A stretch of DNA of 64,000 nt from Bin55 sp965203735 (GTDB lineage Bacteria > Pseudomonadota > Gammaproteobacteria > Pseudomonadales > Azotimanducaceae), in assembly GCA_965203735.1 (NCBI GenBank), contig OZ241909.1, positions 1,550,001 to 1,614,000 on the forward strand, given 5' to 3'. The notes under the pieces are model-generated. The model did not search any database and was not told the origin of the DNA. It was given only the letters and a program-made list of their open reading frames with translations. Below are positions 36,982 through 45,971 of this stretch, one piece after another (positions within the stretch are counted from its first letter, which is position 1; every line of letters starts with the position of its first letter). Position numbers and translations under genes: made by a program.

Positions 36982-37305
36982 ATGAATTTGGTTGATACCG
37001 TCCATTATGCGGCGCCGACAGGTGGCACTGGTGGTGGTTGGATAACGATTGCCATGCTGGTGGGTATGGTTGCACTCTTCTACTTCTTGCTGATTCGACC
37101 ACAACAAAAGCAACGAAAAGCACATCAAGAACTCGTGGGCGCACTTTCCGCGGGAGATGAAGTAATCATGGCCAGCGGAATGATGGGAATCATCAAGAAG
37201 GTGGAAGACGACCATGTCGTCGTTCGTGTGTCAAAGAGTGTCGAACTTCGCTTTCAAAAAGGTGCTGTAAACGCTTCTCTGCCCAAAGGCACACTCGAAC
37301 TCTAA
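36982..37305 (+). CDS. yajC: Sec translocase accessory protein YajC
   Basis: A 107-residue single-span inner-membrane protein (segment about 20-42, WITIAMLVGMVALFYFLLIRP) with the conserved PQQKQRK just inside the membrane and a small cytoplasmic domain (DEVIMASGMMGIIKKV). YajC associates with SecDF in the holotranslocon. GGGAGAAGT precedes the ATG as a fair ribosome binding site. secD begins at the next base after its stop. Confidence 0.95.
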   Translation: MNLVDTVHYAAPTGGTGGGWITIAMLVGMVALFYFLLIRPQQKQRKAHQELVGALSAGDEVIMASGMMGIIKKVEDDHVVVRVSKSVELRFQKGAVNASLPKGTLEL

Positions 37306-39249
37306 ATGCCCGAAAGCAAAGTCTTCGGACAGAATCTCTTTGGTACCCAAGGTACCTCAAGGGCTGGAGGTAGTGTTTCCGCCTGGCGCTATGTTGTGTC
37401 CGCGGCAATCGTGTTGGTCGGGCTTGTGTACGCCATGCCCAACCTATTTCCTCCTGATCCTGCCATTCAGGTCCAGACAGACAACGCAGTTGTAGCTGAT
37501 ACTAGCGCTCCCTTTCAAATTGGGGACTCAACGGTTCAACAGTTTGCCGATTACCTTCGTGCCAATGGGGTGGAGGTGAAGGATGCGGAACGCGTTGATT
37601 CGATAGCTCTGATACGACTGAATAGCAGTGGCGACCAATTGCGCGCCAAGACGCTGCTGGAGGAACGTCTAAATCCAACTGGAATGGACCGCCAGTTCGT
37701 TGTTGCATTGAATCTTGCGGAAACAACTCCCGATTGGCTCGAACGAATCGGGGGTAAACCAATGACTTTGGGATTGGACCTTGCTGGAGGCATTCACTTT
37801 GTTCTTCAGGTGGATATGACACAGGCTATAGAGTCTCAACTGGAAGACGAAAGCAACAAGATTCTCTCCGACTTGAGGGACGCTGGAATCCGCTACGTCG
37901 CTGGTTCCAATGAGTATATAGACCGTTCTTTGCTTGTTTACTTTGCAACTGCTGACAGCCGTTCTGCCGCTTTTTCAATTTTGTCCGACCAATATGGTCC
38001 TCCTGACTACGTGTTTGAGGAAGTGGACAACGAGACCGGATTCGCCATTCAGTTAACGATTACTGAAGACAGATTGCGAGAGGTCGAAGATGTTGCAATA
38101 GAGCAGAACCTCACGGGTTTGAGAAGTAGGGTGAACGAGCTCAATGTCTCGGAACCGTTGGTTCAGCGGCAGGGCAGAACTCGCGTAATAGTGGACTTGC
38201 CAGGCGTTCAAGATAGTGCCGAAGCGAAACGAATCATTGGAAAATTCGCTACGCTTGAATTTCACCTTGTGGCAAAAGCACAGGATAGACCTTCTCAGAT
38301 TGAAATCTTGCCATACCAAGGACGTGAAATCCGAATCAACAAACAAATCATCGTAACGGGTGACAACGTTATTAATGCAATTCAAGCCCGAGACCCGGAG
38401 ACGAGTCTCCCACAAGTGAACTTCACTTTGGACAGTACAGGCGGCGAACGATTGCACGACGTAACTTCGGAAAACGTCGGTCACTCCATGGCAATTGTCT
38501 TTATCGAGCAAAAACCCGTTGTTACGAACACCATGGTTGATGGTGAACTGACGCCCGTGACAAGAATCGTCCCGGAACGCCGCCTTATCAGTGTTGCCAC
38601 TATAGAGTCTGCACTGGGCTACAAGTCGCGAATTACTGGACTCGATTTACAAGAAGCCCGTGAGCTTGCACTTCTACTGAGGGCGGGAGCTCTTGCAGCG
38701 CCGATGTATTTTGTCGAGGAACGTACGGTCGGAGCATCCCTGGGTGCAGAGAATATTGACCGTGGCGTACTCGCTGTAACTATTGGGTTCGCTCTGGTTC
38801 TTTTCTTCATGCTGGTCTACTACAAGGTCTTTGGATTTGTAGCGAACATCGCCCTGACTCTTAACCTCGTAATCCTAGTGGCAATAATGTCCATGCTAGG
38901 GGCTACGTTGACCCTACCGGGTATTGCCGGTATTGTCCTAACAGTTGGTATGGCGGTAGATGCCAATGTCTTGATCTTCTCGCGAATTCGGGAGGAATTG
39001 AAACACTCAATGCCGCATGTGGCAATTCCGGCGGGTTACAACCGAGCGTTTTTGACGATCCTGGACGCGAACCTCACGACCCTGTTTGTAGCACTGATTC
39101 TGCTCACGATCGGCAGTGGTCCCATTGCCGGTTTCGCAGTAACGTTGTCCATTGGGATAGTCACTTCGATGTTCACCGCTGTTTTTGTGTCTCGAGGTCT
39201 GGTGCACCTCATCTATGGGTATCGTCGAGTTGAGAAGGTGTGGATCTGA
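37306..39249 (+). CDS. secD: Protein translocase subunit SecD
   Basis: A 647-residue proton-driven partner of SecYEG that aids late translocation and protein release. It has one N-terminal membrane segment (about 27-46), a large periplasmic P1 region (about 60-450, including LGLDLAGGIHFVLQVD) and five C-terminal segments from about 480 with the RND-like GMAVDANVLIFSRIREEL. The start directly abuts the yajC stop. It ends with TGATG overlapping secF. Length is slightly above the E. coli protein (615), without an obvious extra domain. Confidence 0.96.
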   Translation: MPESKVFGQNLFGTQGTSRAGGSVSAWRYVVSAAIVLVGLVYAMPNLFPPDPAIQVQTDNAVVADTSAPFQIGDSTVQQFADYLRANGVEVKDAERVDSIALIRLNSSGDQLRAKTLLEERLNPTGMDRQFVVALNLAETTPDWLERIGGKPMTLGLDLAGGIHFVLQVDMTQAIESQLEDESNKILSDLRDAGIRYVAGSNEYIDRSLLVYFATADSRSAAFSILSDQYGPPDYVFEEVDNETGFAIQLTITEDRLREVEDVAIEQNLTGLRSRVNELNVSEPLVQRQGRTRVIVDLPGVQDSAEAKRIIGKFATLEFHLVAKAQDRPSQIEILPYQGREIRINKQIIVTGDNVINAIQARDPETSLPQVNFTLDSTGGERLHDVTSENVGHSMAIVFIEQKPVVTNTMVDGELTPVTRIVPERRLISVATIESALGYKSRITGLDLQEARELALLLRAGALAAPMYFVEERTVGASLGAENIDRGVLAVTIGFALVLFFMLVYYKVFGFVANIALTLNLVILVAIMSMLGATLTLPGIAGIVLTVGMAVDANVLIFSRIREELKHSMPHVAIPAGYNRAFLTILDANLTTLFVALILLTIGSGPIAGFAVTLSIGIVTSMFTAVFVSRGLVHLIYGYRRVEKVWI

Positions 39250-40166
39250 TGAACATCGACTTCATGTCTAAGCGCAATTACGCACTAGTAGCGTCTGTGA
39301 CTCTGTTGGTGGTATCCATTGTTTCCCTTGTGTTCTTCGGCATTAACCGTGGATTGGGATTCACCGGCGGCGTCTTGGTGGAAATTGGATTCGAGTCCCC
39401 TGTTGAGCCTGTAGAGGTTCGTGCGATCCTGGAGCAAGCCGGCTACGAAAACACGGTGGTGCAAAACCTCGGATCCGAGTCAGAGATAGTGATCCGAGTA
39501 CCACCCGGTGAAGACACCAGTGTAGACCAGTCACAGGTGGGGGACAGCATCCATTCGATGTTAGTCGAGCGCTACGCTTCAGTCGACCTACGTAGATCCG
39601 ACTATGTGGGGCCAGCGGTGGGCAACGAGCTTACCGAACAAGGTGGATTGGCTCTGCTCATCGCCCTCATTTCAGTAATGATCTACATCATGTTTCGGTT
39701 TACAGGAAAGTTCGCTCTCGGGGCAGTCGCGGCTCTGGTTCACGACGTTCTCATAGTCGTTGGAATCTTCTCGGTTTTTCAATGGACATTTGATCTCCCG
39801 GAACTGGCGGCTTTGCTTGCCGTAATTGGCTATTCCTTGAACGACACCATTGTCGTGTCGGACCGAATACGCGAGAACTTCAGGTCAATAAAGAGGGGAA
39901 CCGCTATTGATGTCATCAATCGCTCTCTCAACCAAATGCTCGGCAGGACCTTGGTTACCTCCTTGACAACGTTACTGGTGTTGGTAGCACTACTCATTGC
40001 AGGGGGAGAGCAACTAAGAGGATTTGCGTCCGCGCTGACGATCGGCGTAATAGTTGGTACCTACTCGTCCATTTATATCGCTGCGAGCATGCTGGTGATG
40101 CTTGGAATTCAAGGCGAAGACTTGGCCGTTCCTGAGAAGGAAGGTGGCGATCTCGTTCGACGCTAG
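39249..40166 (+). CDS. secF: Protein translocase subunit SecF
   Basis: A 305-residue membrane partner of SecD. The conserved IDFMSKRNYAL start, GLGFTGGVLVEIGF (periplasmic P4 region) and the six-segment arrangement with GYSLNDTIVVSDRIREN near residues 197-213 are typical. The start is the ATG at 39249 in a TGATG overlap with the secD stop; a GTG three codons upstream is also in frame. It is the last gene of the yajC-secDF operon and meets suhB convergently 9 bp downstream. Confidence 0.96.
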   Translation: MNIDFMSKRNYALVASVTLLVVSIVSLVFFGINRGLGFTGGVLVEIGFESPVEPVEVRAILEQAGYENTVVQNLGSESEIVIRVPPGEDTSVDQSQVGDSIHSMLVERYASVDLRRSDYVGPAVGNELTEQGGLALLIALISVMIYIMFRFTGKFALGAVAALVHDVLIVVGIFSVFQWTFDLPELAALLAVIGYSLNDTIVVSDRIRENFRSIKRGTAIDVINRSLNQMLGRTLVTSLTTLLVLVALLIAGGEQLRGFASALTIGVIVGTYSSIYIAASMLVMLGIQGEDLAVPEKEGGDLVRR

Positions 40167-40182
40167 CAACCGGAGCTAGTTT
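40163..40182. terminator. Short hairpin between convergent secF and suhB-like genes
   Basis: CTAGC (40163-40167) and GCTAG (40175-40179) form a perfect 5-bp stem with a 7-nt loop, followed on the plus strand by TTT. It lies exactly at the junction of the two convergent stops and could serve as a weak terminator for secF. The short stem and T-run keep confidence low. Confidence 0.3.
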
Positions 40183-41087
40183 CGGTCGCCAACTTGTTGA
40201 GCAGAGACTCCTTCTTGTCCACTCGGCCTTTGCACGTCAGAACCCAAGTGAGTTTTGATCATTGCAGTGATCGTCTGATTCAGTCTCGGATTCGCTGCGA
40301 CAACGACTGATTCCGTTTTCTTCTGCTGTGGGATGTTTGTCAAGAAACCGCCTGCTTCCTTAATCAATAGTGAGGTGCATTGAAGCACTCTATCCTGCGG
40401 ATTAACTGTTGCTACTAGTGCATCTATTCTTCCTCTTGCCACTTGAGCAACATCCAAACCCATTGAGCCGCTTACACGAACATGCTTGATTGCATTATTG
40501 AGAATTGTCTGTACTTGTTGCATGCCGCTATCTCCCAGCGCACTTGATCTGGAGTAATCGGTGTACGCAATCACTGCATCTGACAACGCTTCGATTCTTG
40601 ACACCCGAAGTCGATTCTGGTTGACCATGGCCGTTTCATCTCTGGAAGCGTAATATTCCTCGTCTTGCAGGTAGTCGTAGACAATGGAGTGTTGGAGAAT
40701 TCGACCCTCAAAAATCCCAATAACAGCACAGTAGTTCTGTAATGAACGCAAGAAATTGGTTTCGCCATCTAATGGCTGGAGAAGCCAAGTTGTGGAGGAT
40801 TCCTCGGGCAACTCGGTTGGATCTTGCGAAATGTTGTGATCGGGAAATGCGTTTCGAATTGACTCTTGAATGTTCTGGAAAAGGTAGTTGTTTGTCGCTA
40901 ATGTATATTCATGCAACGCGCGACGCCCCATACGGCTCGCTGGGGGTCGATCAAATGTTCGAAGCAGGCTTTGACCGCATTGCCGCGCGGCTCGCAAACC
41001 GATGCGAACGTGTGGGTGCAAGACTATTCCCGAGGACTTAACGGTGCGAATGCTAGCACGTATAGGAAGTATCGAGCGGTATTTCAT
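40176..41087 (-). CDS. suhB: SuhB/inositol-monophosphatase family protein with degenerate metal site
   Basis: The frame is read from the ATG at 41087, giving 303 residues; the SuhB-like part begins at LHPHVRIGLRAARQCGQSLL, leaving about 21 extra N-terminal residues. In place of the metal motif D-P-L-D-G-T-T-N it has Q104-PLDGETN, so the first Asp is lost and the second (D107) kept. The upstream Glu of the E-E-S motif is not present (ISQDPTE at that place), and P-W-D is P-Q-D. Phosphatase activity is therefore doubtful. In E. coli SuhB also acts, without catalysis, in Nus-dependent rRNA antitermination, and that role could be what is retained. Its position beside trmJ matches gammaproteobacterial suhB, supporting orthology. 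Confidence 0.75.
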   Translation of the reverse strand: MKYRSILPIRASIRTVKSSGIVLHPHVRIGLRAARQCGQSLLRTFDRPPASRMGRRALHEYTLATNNYLFQNIQESIRNAFPDHNISQDPTELPEESSTTWLLQPLDGETNFLRSLQNYCAVIGIFEGRILQHSIVYDYLQDEEYYASRDETAMVNQNRLRVSRIEALSDAVIAYTDYSRSSALGDSGMQQVQTILNNAIKHVRVSGSMGLDVAQVARGRIDALVATVNPQDRVLQCTSLLIKEAGGFLTNIPQQKKTESVVVAANPRLNQTITAMIKTHLGSDVQRPSGQEGVSAQQVGDRN

Positions 41088-41113
41088 ACACATAGCGTGA
41101 AGACTCGACAGAG

Positions 41114-41836
41114 ATGTGTGAAGTACAAATTGTTCTAGTAGAACCGTCCCATCCAGGAAATATCGGTGGAGCTGCGCGTGCAATGAAGACAATGGGATTG
41201 TCGAGATTGGTCCTTGTCAACCCAAAGCGATTCCCTGACCCACAAGCCGACTGGCGTGCGGCTGGTGCATTAGATGTAATCGAGAGCACAGCAGTCTTCA
41301 AGACACTTGAAGAAGCACTAGCTCCAAGCGTTTTATCCGCTGCTACAAGCGCAAGGAGTCGTCACATTCCGTGGCCAGTATTGAGCTCTGCCGAATTTGC
41401 GGAACGTGTTCACAAAGAGTACTCACCTACGGACACTGTTAGCGTTGTGTTCGGACGCGAAGACAGCGGTTTGACAAACGAGGAACTAAACCTGTGCAAT
41501 ATGCAGGTACGGATACCTTCAAGTAGCGATTACGGTTCATTGAACTTGGCCATGTCTGTACAGGTAGTCGCATACGATCTCTTTCGAGTGCGCAACGAAA
41601 CAAGTCCCACAGAGAACGTGTGGGACCGACCGCTGGCAACACATAAGGAACTCGGGTCGTTCTTCGCCCATCTGGAGTCTGTGCTAACAGAGATAGACTT
41701 TTACGATCCCGATAACCCTCGAGAGGCAATGACAAGGCTTCGTAGACTGTTTAGTCGTTCGGATCTTGATCAGACTGAGGTGCAGATCTTGCGCGGAATA
41801 CTCTCACACATTGAGAGGGCGACACACAAGAACTAG
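41114..41836 (+). CDS. trmJ: tRNA (cytidine/uridine-2'-O-)-methyltransferase TrmJ
   Basis: A 240-residue SPOUT (trefoil-knot) enzyme that 2'-O-methylates position 32 of tRNAs with SAM. Motifs are VLVEPSHPGNIGGAARAMKT at the N-terminus, VVFGREDSGLTNEEL and the knot segment YGSLNLAMSVQVVAYDL, all typical of TrmJ. The C-terminal helical part (about 160-240) matches its dimerisation/tRNA-binding extension. It is divergent from the suhB-like gene (26 bp between starts), the conserved gammaproteobacterial arrangement. Unusually, the next gene is iscS, with no iscR between. Confidence 0.93.
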   Translation: MCEVQIVLVEPSHPGNIGGAARAMKTMGLSRLVLVNPKRFPDPQADWRAAGALDVIESTAVFKTLEEALAPSVLSAATSARSRHIPWPVLSSAEFAERVHKEYSPTDTVSVVFGREDSGLTNEELNLCNMQVRIPSSSDYGSLNLAMSVQVVAYDLFRVRNETSPTENVWDRPLATHKELGSFFAHLESVLTEIDFYDPDNPREAMTRLRRLFSRSDLDQTEVQILRGILSHIERATHKN

Positions 41837-41905
41837 GCACGTGGTACCACGTTGGTTCGTTTGTTGCTTGTAACATAATTCAGAGTAACGTCCTCTTGCG
41901 ACGGG

Positions 41906-43090
41906 GTGACTAACGCCGTGGATCACCGATCCAGAGCACTATACATGGACTATGCCGCAACTACGCCGGTAGATCCTCGCGTTGCTCATCGGATGAGTTC
42001 TTGCCTCATGATGGATGGGAATTTCGGAAATCCCGCCAGTAGTTCGCATGTGTTCGGATGGGAAGCAGAAGAGCTAGTCGAAAAGGCCCGTGTAGAACTG
42101 GCCAATCTTATCGGAGCGGATCCTTTGGAGATCGCTTGGACCTCTGGGGCTACCGAGTCCGACAATCTCGCAATTAAAGGACTGGCTGAAGTCGATCAAC
42201 GAAACCATATTGTGACTTCTTCCTATGAACACAAAGCTGTTCTAGATACGTGTCAATACCTGGCGGATCACGGTACCAGCGTCACCTATGTCAAACCGGA
42301 CAAAGAAGGCTTGATCCATGCAGAATCAATCGAAGAGGCAATTTCCGACGATACGTTTGTTGTATCTGTAATGCATGTAAACAACGAAATAGGAGTTGTT
42401 AACGACGTCCAGTCGATAGGCGAAGTGTGCCGAAGTCGAGATGTAGTGTTTCATGTGGACGGTGCACAGAGCGTCGGAAAGATTCCCGTTGACGTAGAGC
42501 AAATGAAGATCGATATGCTCAGCATTTCCGGTCACAAGATATATGGCCCCAAGGGGATAGGCGCACTTTACATTCGGAGAGCTCCCCCAATTCGCATCGC
42601 AGCCATGATCCACGGTGGCGGTCACGAACGGGGTGTGAGGTCTGGGACTCTCGCAACGCACCAGATTGTGGGAATAGGAGCCGCAGCGCGAATATGTACA
42701 CAAGAGCTAGAGACTGAGAGCGCAAGAATTCTGAGATTGCGTAAGCGGCTTTGGTCTCATCTGCAGCAAGTTCCTGGTGCCACTCTCAATGGAAGCGAAT
42801 TTCACCGGGTTCCAGGCATTCTCAACGTAGCGTTTGATGGCATACAGGACGAGTCATTGCTCATGGCTCTTGACGACGTTGCCGTTTCATCGGGATCGGC
42901 TTGTACATCAGCCACGGTAGAACCGTCGTATGTCCTCCGTGAACTCGAGATACCTTATGAACTGGCAGCTAGTTCCATACGGTTTTCCTTAGGACGGTTT
43001 ACTACCGAAGAAGACGTGGACTACGCTGCTAGGCGCGTGTCCGAAATTGTGTCAACACTGCGTGAAGGTTCAAAGCAGCTCGTACAATAG
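41906..43090 (+). CDS. iscS: Cysteine desulfurase IscS (shortened C-terminus)
   Basis: This PLP enzyme converts cysteine to alanine and delivers persulfide sulfur for Fe-S clusters and tRNA thiolation. The 394-residue protein has the PLP lysine K211 (SISGHKIYGPKG) and catalytic C333 in SSGSACTSATVEPSY, a long-loop, IscS-type pattern. E. coli IscS continues about 20 residues beyond the last shared helix into a tail that contacts IscU; here the chain ends soon after STLREGSKQLVQ. No iscR, iscU, iscA, hscBA or fdx follows; ndk is next. It may therefore serve mainly tRNA thiolation or another scaffold. The GTG start at 41906 is taken; it gives an eight-residue longer N-terminus than E. coli. Confidence 0.92.
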   Translation: MTNAVDHRSRALYMDYAATTPVDPRVAHRMSSCLMMDGNFGNPASSSHVFGWEAEELVEKARVELANLIGADPLEIAWTSGATESDNLAIKGLAEVDQRNHIVTSSYEHKAVLDTCQYLADHGTSVTYVKPDKEGLIHAESIEEAISDDTFVVSVMHVNNEIGVVNDVQSIGEVCRSRDVVFHVDGAQSVGKIPVDVEQMKIDMLSISGHKIYGPKGIGALYIRRAPPIRIAAMIHGGGHERGVRSGTLATHQIVGIGAAARICTQELETESARILRLRKRLWSHLQQVPGATLNGSEFHRVPGILNVAFDGIQDESLLMALDDVAVSSGSACTSATVEPSYVLRELEIPYELAASSIRFSLGRFTTEEDVDYAARRVSEIVSTLREGSKQLVQ

Positions 43091-43216
43091 GGTGCGCTAG
43101 TCTTGTTGGTTTAGACATCATCTTTATCGCGTGGGGCTCAGCGCTCGTGTGGGCCGCAAGACTACAGTCTCCACTCTTTACAAGAACTCGCGTAACAACG
43201 CCACAGAATTCCGAAC

Positions 43217-43645
43217 ATGCCAATTGAACGTACATTGTCCATTATCAAACCCAACGCGGTGAGAAAAAACGCAATCGGAGACATCTTCGCTAGATTTGAA
43301 TCGGAAGGACTAAAGATTGTTGCCCTGCAAATGATTCATATGTCCTTCGAGCGGGCACAAGAGTTTTACCGGGAACATGAAGAAAAACCCTTCTATAGGA
43401 ATCTCTGTGAGTTCATGAGTTCTGGTCCCATTTGCGTTCAGGTCTTGGAAGGCGAGAATGCCATCAAACACAATCGATCAATCATGGGAGCTACCAACCC
43501 CGCTGAGGCCGCGCCTGGCACGATTCGAGACAAGTATGGAGACAGCCTCGATGAGAACGGCGTTCACGGTTCTGACTCTCCTCAGTCAGCCACTCGCGAG
43601 ATTGAGTTCTTTTTTGCTCCGACCGAGATTCATTCTCCAGAATAG
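43217..43645 (+). CDS. ndk: Nucleoside diphosphate kinase
   Basis: A 142-residue enzyme that balances NTP and dNTP pools through a phosphohistidine intermediate. The active His is H117 in NGVHGSDS, and the nucleotide-binding region HNRSIMGATNPAEAAPGT is present. Length and N-terminus (MPIERTLSIIKPNAV) are standard. rlmN starts 2 bp after the stop, so the two are co-transcribed; this ndk-rlmN order is conserved in gammaproteobacteria. Confidence 0.97.
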   Translation: MPIERTLSIIKPNAVRKNAIGDIFARFESEGLKIVALQMIHMSFERAQEFYREHEEKPFYRNLCEFMSSGPICVQVLEGENAIKHNRSIMGATNPAEAAPGTIRDKYGDSLDENGVHGSDSPQSATREIEFFFAPTEIHSPE

Positions 43646-43647
43646 GA

Positions 43648-44766
43648 ATGTGCCCTCCGGATCTAGTCGACGAGCGAACAAACCTGTTCGGTGTATCGAG
43701 AGAACAGCTGGCGAACTTTCTGCGTCGAATTGACGACCGACCCTATCGCGCGAGTCAGGTGCTGAAGTGGCTTTACCACGAACGCGAACTCGACATTGGG
43801 GCCATGACGAATTTATCCAAGATGTTTCGTACAGAACTGGCCTCCATCACGGACGTGGCATTGCCGATCACCCTTCACGAATCCGTATCCAGCGATGGAA
43901 CTGCAAAGTGGATCGTGGAGACGATAGATGGCGGAGCGGTGGAAAGCGTACTAATCCCGGACGGAAGGAGAAACACGCTGTGTATATCGTCTCAACGTGG
44001 TTGTTCGCTGGATTGCGCATTCTGTGCCACGGGTAAACAGGGATTCGCCGGAAACCTTCGTGTGGAAGACATGGTGGGACAAGCAATACTCACTCGCGAC
44101 TGGCTTGCGCAAGATGACAATCGAGGCGAACTGACAAATATCGTATTCATGGGAATGGGTGAACCTCTAATGAATTTCGAGTCTGCAATGACCGCAAGTG
44201 ACATCTTCATGGATGACTTAGCCTTTGGGTTATCGAAGCGTCGCGTCACAATCAGTACCGCCGGAGTTGTTCCTCGGATATTGGATATGTGTGGACGAAC
44301 AGAAGCTTCACTAGCGGTCTCCCTTCACGCTCCAAACGACGAACTACGTGACTATCTAGTTCCAATCAATCGAAAGTATCCGATCAAGGAATTGTTGAAT
44401 GCGTGCCGTGAGTATTTAGCGTCTCTGGGAGATCGCCGGATAGTGACTATCGAATATACGCTCATTCACAACGTCAATGACTCAGACGGGTTGGCCACGG
44501 ACCTTTCAAGACTGTTGCGCGATTTTCGCTGCAAGGTCAACCTCATTCCGTTCAATCCCATAGAGGGTTCAGAATTGCGAAGACCGAGCCTGAATCGTCT
44601 GCACAGTTTTCAAAGAGTCTTGATGGAAAACAACATAATGGTGACTCATAGAAAGACACGAGGATTGGACATAGATGCGGCCTGTGGGCAACTCGTGGGC
44701 AGTTTTGCGGACAAGACTCGACGGCGAGAACGCTACCGCGAATTACAAAGCACCTCAGCATTGTAA
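43648..44766 (+). CDS. rlmN: Dual-specificity 23S rRNA/tRNA adenine-C2 methyltransferase RlmN
   Basis: A 372-residue radical SAM enzyme that methylates C2 of A2503 in 23S rRNA and A37 of some tRNAs. The 4Fe-4S Cys are C119, C123 and C126 (GCSLDCAFC). The partner Cys of the methylation mechanism is expected in the C-terminal DIDAACGQL segment. Other segments, such as FMGMGEPLMNF and VSLHAPNDELRD, are conserved. The start ATG follows TAGGA within 2 bp of the ndk stop. The pilF gene usually found next is absent. Confidence 0.96.
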   Translation: MCPPDLVDERTNLFGVSREQLANFLRRIDDRPYRASQVLKWLYHERELDIGAMTNLSKMFRTELASITDVALPITLHESVSSDGTAKWIVETIDGGAVESVLIPDGRRNTLCISSQRGCSLDCAFCATGKQGFAGNLRVEDMVGQAILTRDWLAQDDNRGELTNIVFMGMGEPLMNFESAMTASDIFMDDLAFGLSKRRVTISTAGVVPRILDMCGRTEASLAVSLHAPNDELRDYLVPINRKYPIKELLNACREYLASLGDRRIVTIEYTLIHNVNDSDGLATDLSRLLRDFRCKVNLIPFNPIEGSELRRPSLNRLHSFQRVLMENNIMVTHRKTRGLDIDAACGQLVGSFADKTRRRERYRELQSTSAL

Positions 44767-44873
44767 AATTACGCACGCTACGGTTCAGTCCGCACGATAG
44801 TGGTTTGGCGATGTTCAACGTCCCATGAACTCGCCCTTAAGACACAAATTCAACATCTATCTATGTCAAATGG

Positions 44874-45971
44874 TTGCCTTTGGACGTTAATGTGAACGAC
44901 GAAGTTCAGAAAAAAGCTGACGACAAGTCGTCTGACGCACCAAAGGAAACGAAGACTCGGTTAACCGTTGGTCAACGACTTCGAGCCGAACGGGAAAAGT
45001 TGGAAGTTACTTGGGAGGATGTCTATCAAGACACTCGTATTCCAGTAGTCCACCTCGAAGCAATTGAACACGACAATTTCGAGGACATACCGTCGGAAGG
45101 CGTCTTGAAGGGGTTTGTCCGGAACTATTCCAAGTTTCTAAAGCTGGATCCCGACGAGATTATTGGTCAGCTAACCGAGAACGACCCGCGCATGGAAGAG
45201 TTGACGCCGGTGAGTTTTGGAACATCAATCAAGGGTGGGTTCTTTCGAGACATGCAGGGCAGCGCAATTATTATTGGATTGGCTGTATTTGCTCTCGTTA
45301 TTCTCATCGCCGCCGGTGCCATTTGGTGGTTTGGAACCAATCAAGGAGAACGGCAGGAAAGTGTCACCGAGGAGTCCAACGGTCAGGTCGAGGAGAGTGA
45401 ATCGGTTTCATCCGACGAGGTCAATGACAGTGGTCCAACCACTTCGGAAGTGCAATCTCAGGAGTCTCCGCAACCACTTGACCCTATTGACGAGCCCACA
45501 ATTGGATCATCGTACGATGATTCATCCCTTCCGTCTCTCGATTCGGCAAATGCTCAAGTTGACGAGGATGGAGCAGAGCTATTCAACCGGCCTAATTTGG
45601 ACAATTCGTCCACGATTCCCCTCACCGATAGCGAATTCGACTCTCCAGAGGAGTTCACTTCGCAAGATTCAGAGGATTCGGAGCAATTGGACTCGATGGG
45701 AGACGAAGAGAATCCGACCGAAGAACAAAGTCACGACCTTGAATTCACCTTCGATGACATTTCTTGGGTTCAGGTGACCGATGGAACGGGAGCTCAACTT
45801 GTAAATGGCGTTCAGGAGGCGGAATCTGAACTGAATCTAGATGGAGAGGCTCCATTCGTAGTTAGGCTTGGAAAAGCCTCTGCAGTAAAGTTGCTGTATC
45901 GCGGCGAAGAAGTTGCACTGGGGCAGTACACGCAACGCAACAACACCGCTGTGTTCACATTACAGCCGTGA
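44874..45971 (+). CDS. rodZ: Cytoskeleton protein RodZ-like (HTH, TM, DUF4115)
   Basis: A 365-residue bitopic protein with a cytoplasmic helix-turn-helix domain (about 30-105, TVGQRLRAEREKLEVTWEDV), a membrane segment (131-153), a long acidic Ser-rich periplasmic linker (about 158-285) and a C-terminal DUF4115 beta domain. RodZ binds MreB and helps set rod shape. The initiation codon is uncertain: TTG at 44874 is used, but TTG at 44880 or GTG at 44892 are equally possible, and no in-frame ATG precedes the domain. It overlaps hisS by 4 bp; ispG, usually between them, is missing. Confidence 0.88.
   Translation: MPLDVNVNDEVQKKADDKSSDAPKETKTRLTVGQRLRAEREKLEVTWEDVYQDTRIPVVHLEAIEHDNFEDIPSEGVLKGFVRNYSKFLKLDPDEIIGQLTENDPRMEELTPVSFGTSIKGGFFRDMQGSAIIIGLAVFALVILIAAGAIWWFGTNQGERQESVTEESNGQVEESESVSSDEVNDSGPTTSEVQSQESPQPLDPIDEPTIGSSYDDSSLPSLDSANAQVDEDGAELFNRPNLDNSSTIPLTDSEFDSPEEFTSQDSEDSEQLDSMGDEENPTEEQSHDLEFTFDDISWVQVTDGTGAQLVNGVQEAESELNLDGEAPFVVRLGKASAVKLLYRGEEVALGQYTQRNNTAVFTLQP

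Noticed and set aside
45217..45777. 186-codon plus-strand frame inside rodZ
   Set aside because: Out-of-frame shadow of the RodZ linker; Ser/Arg-rich product without domain.
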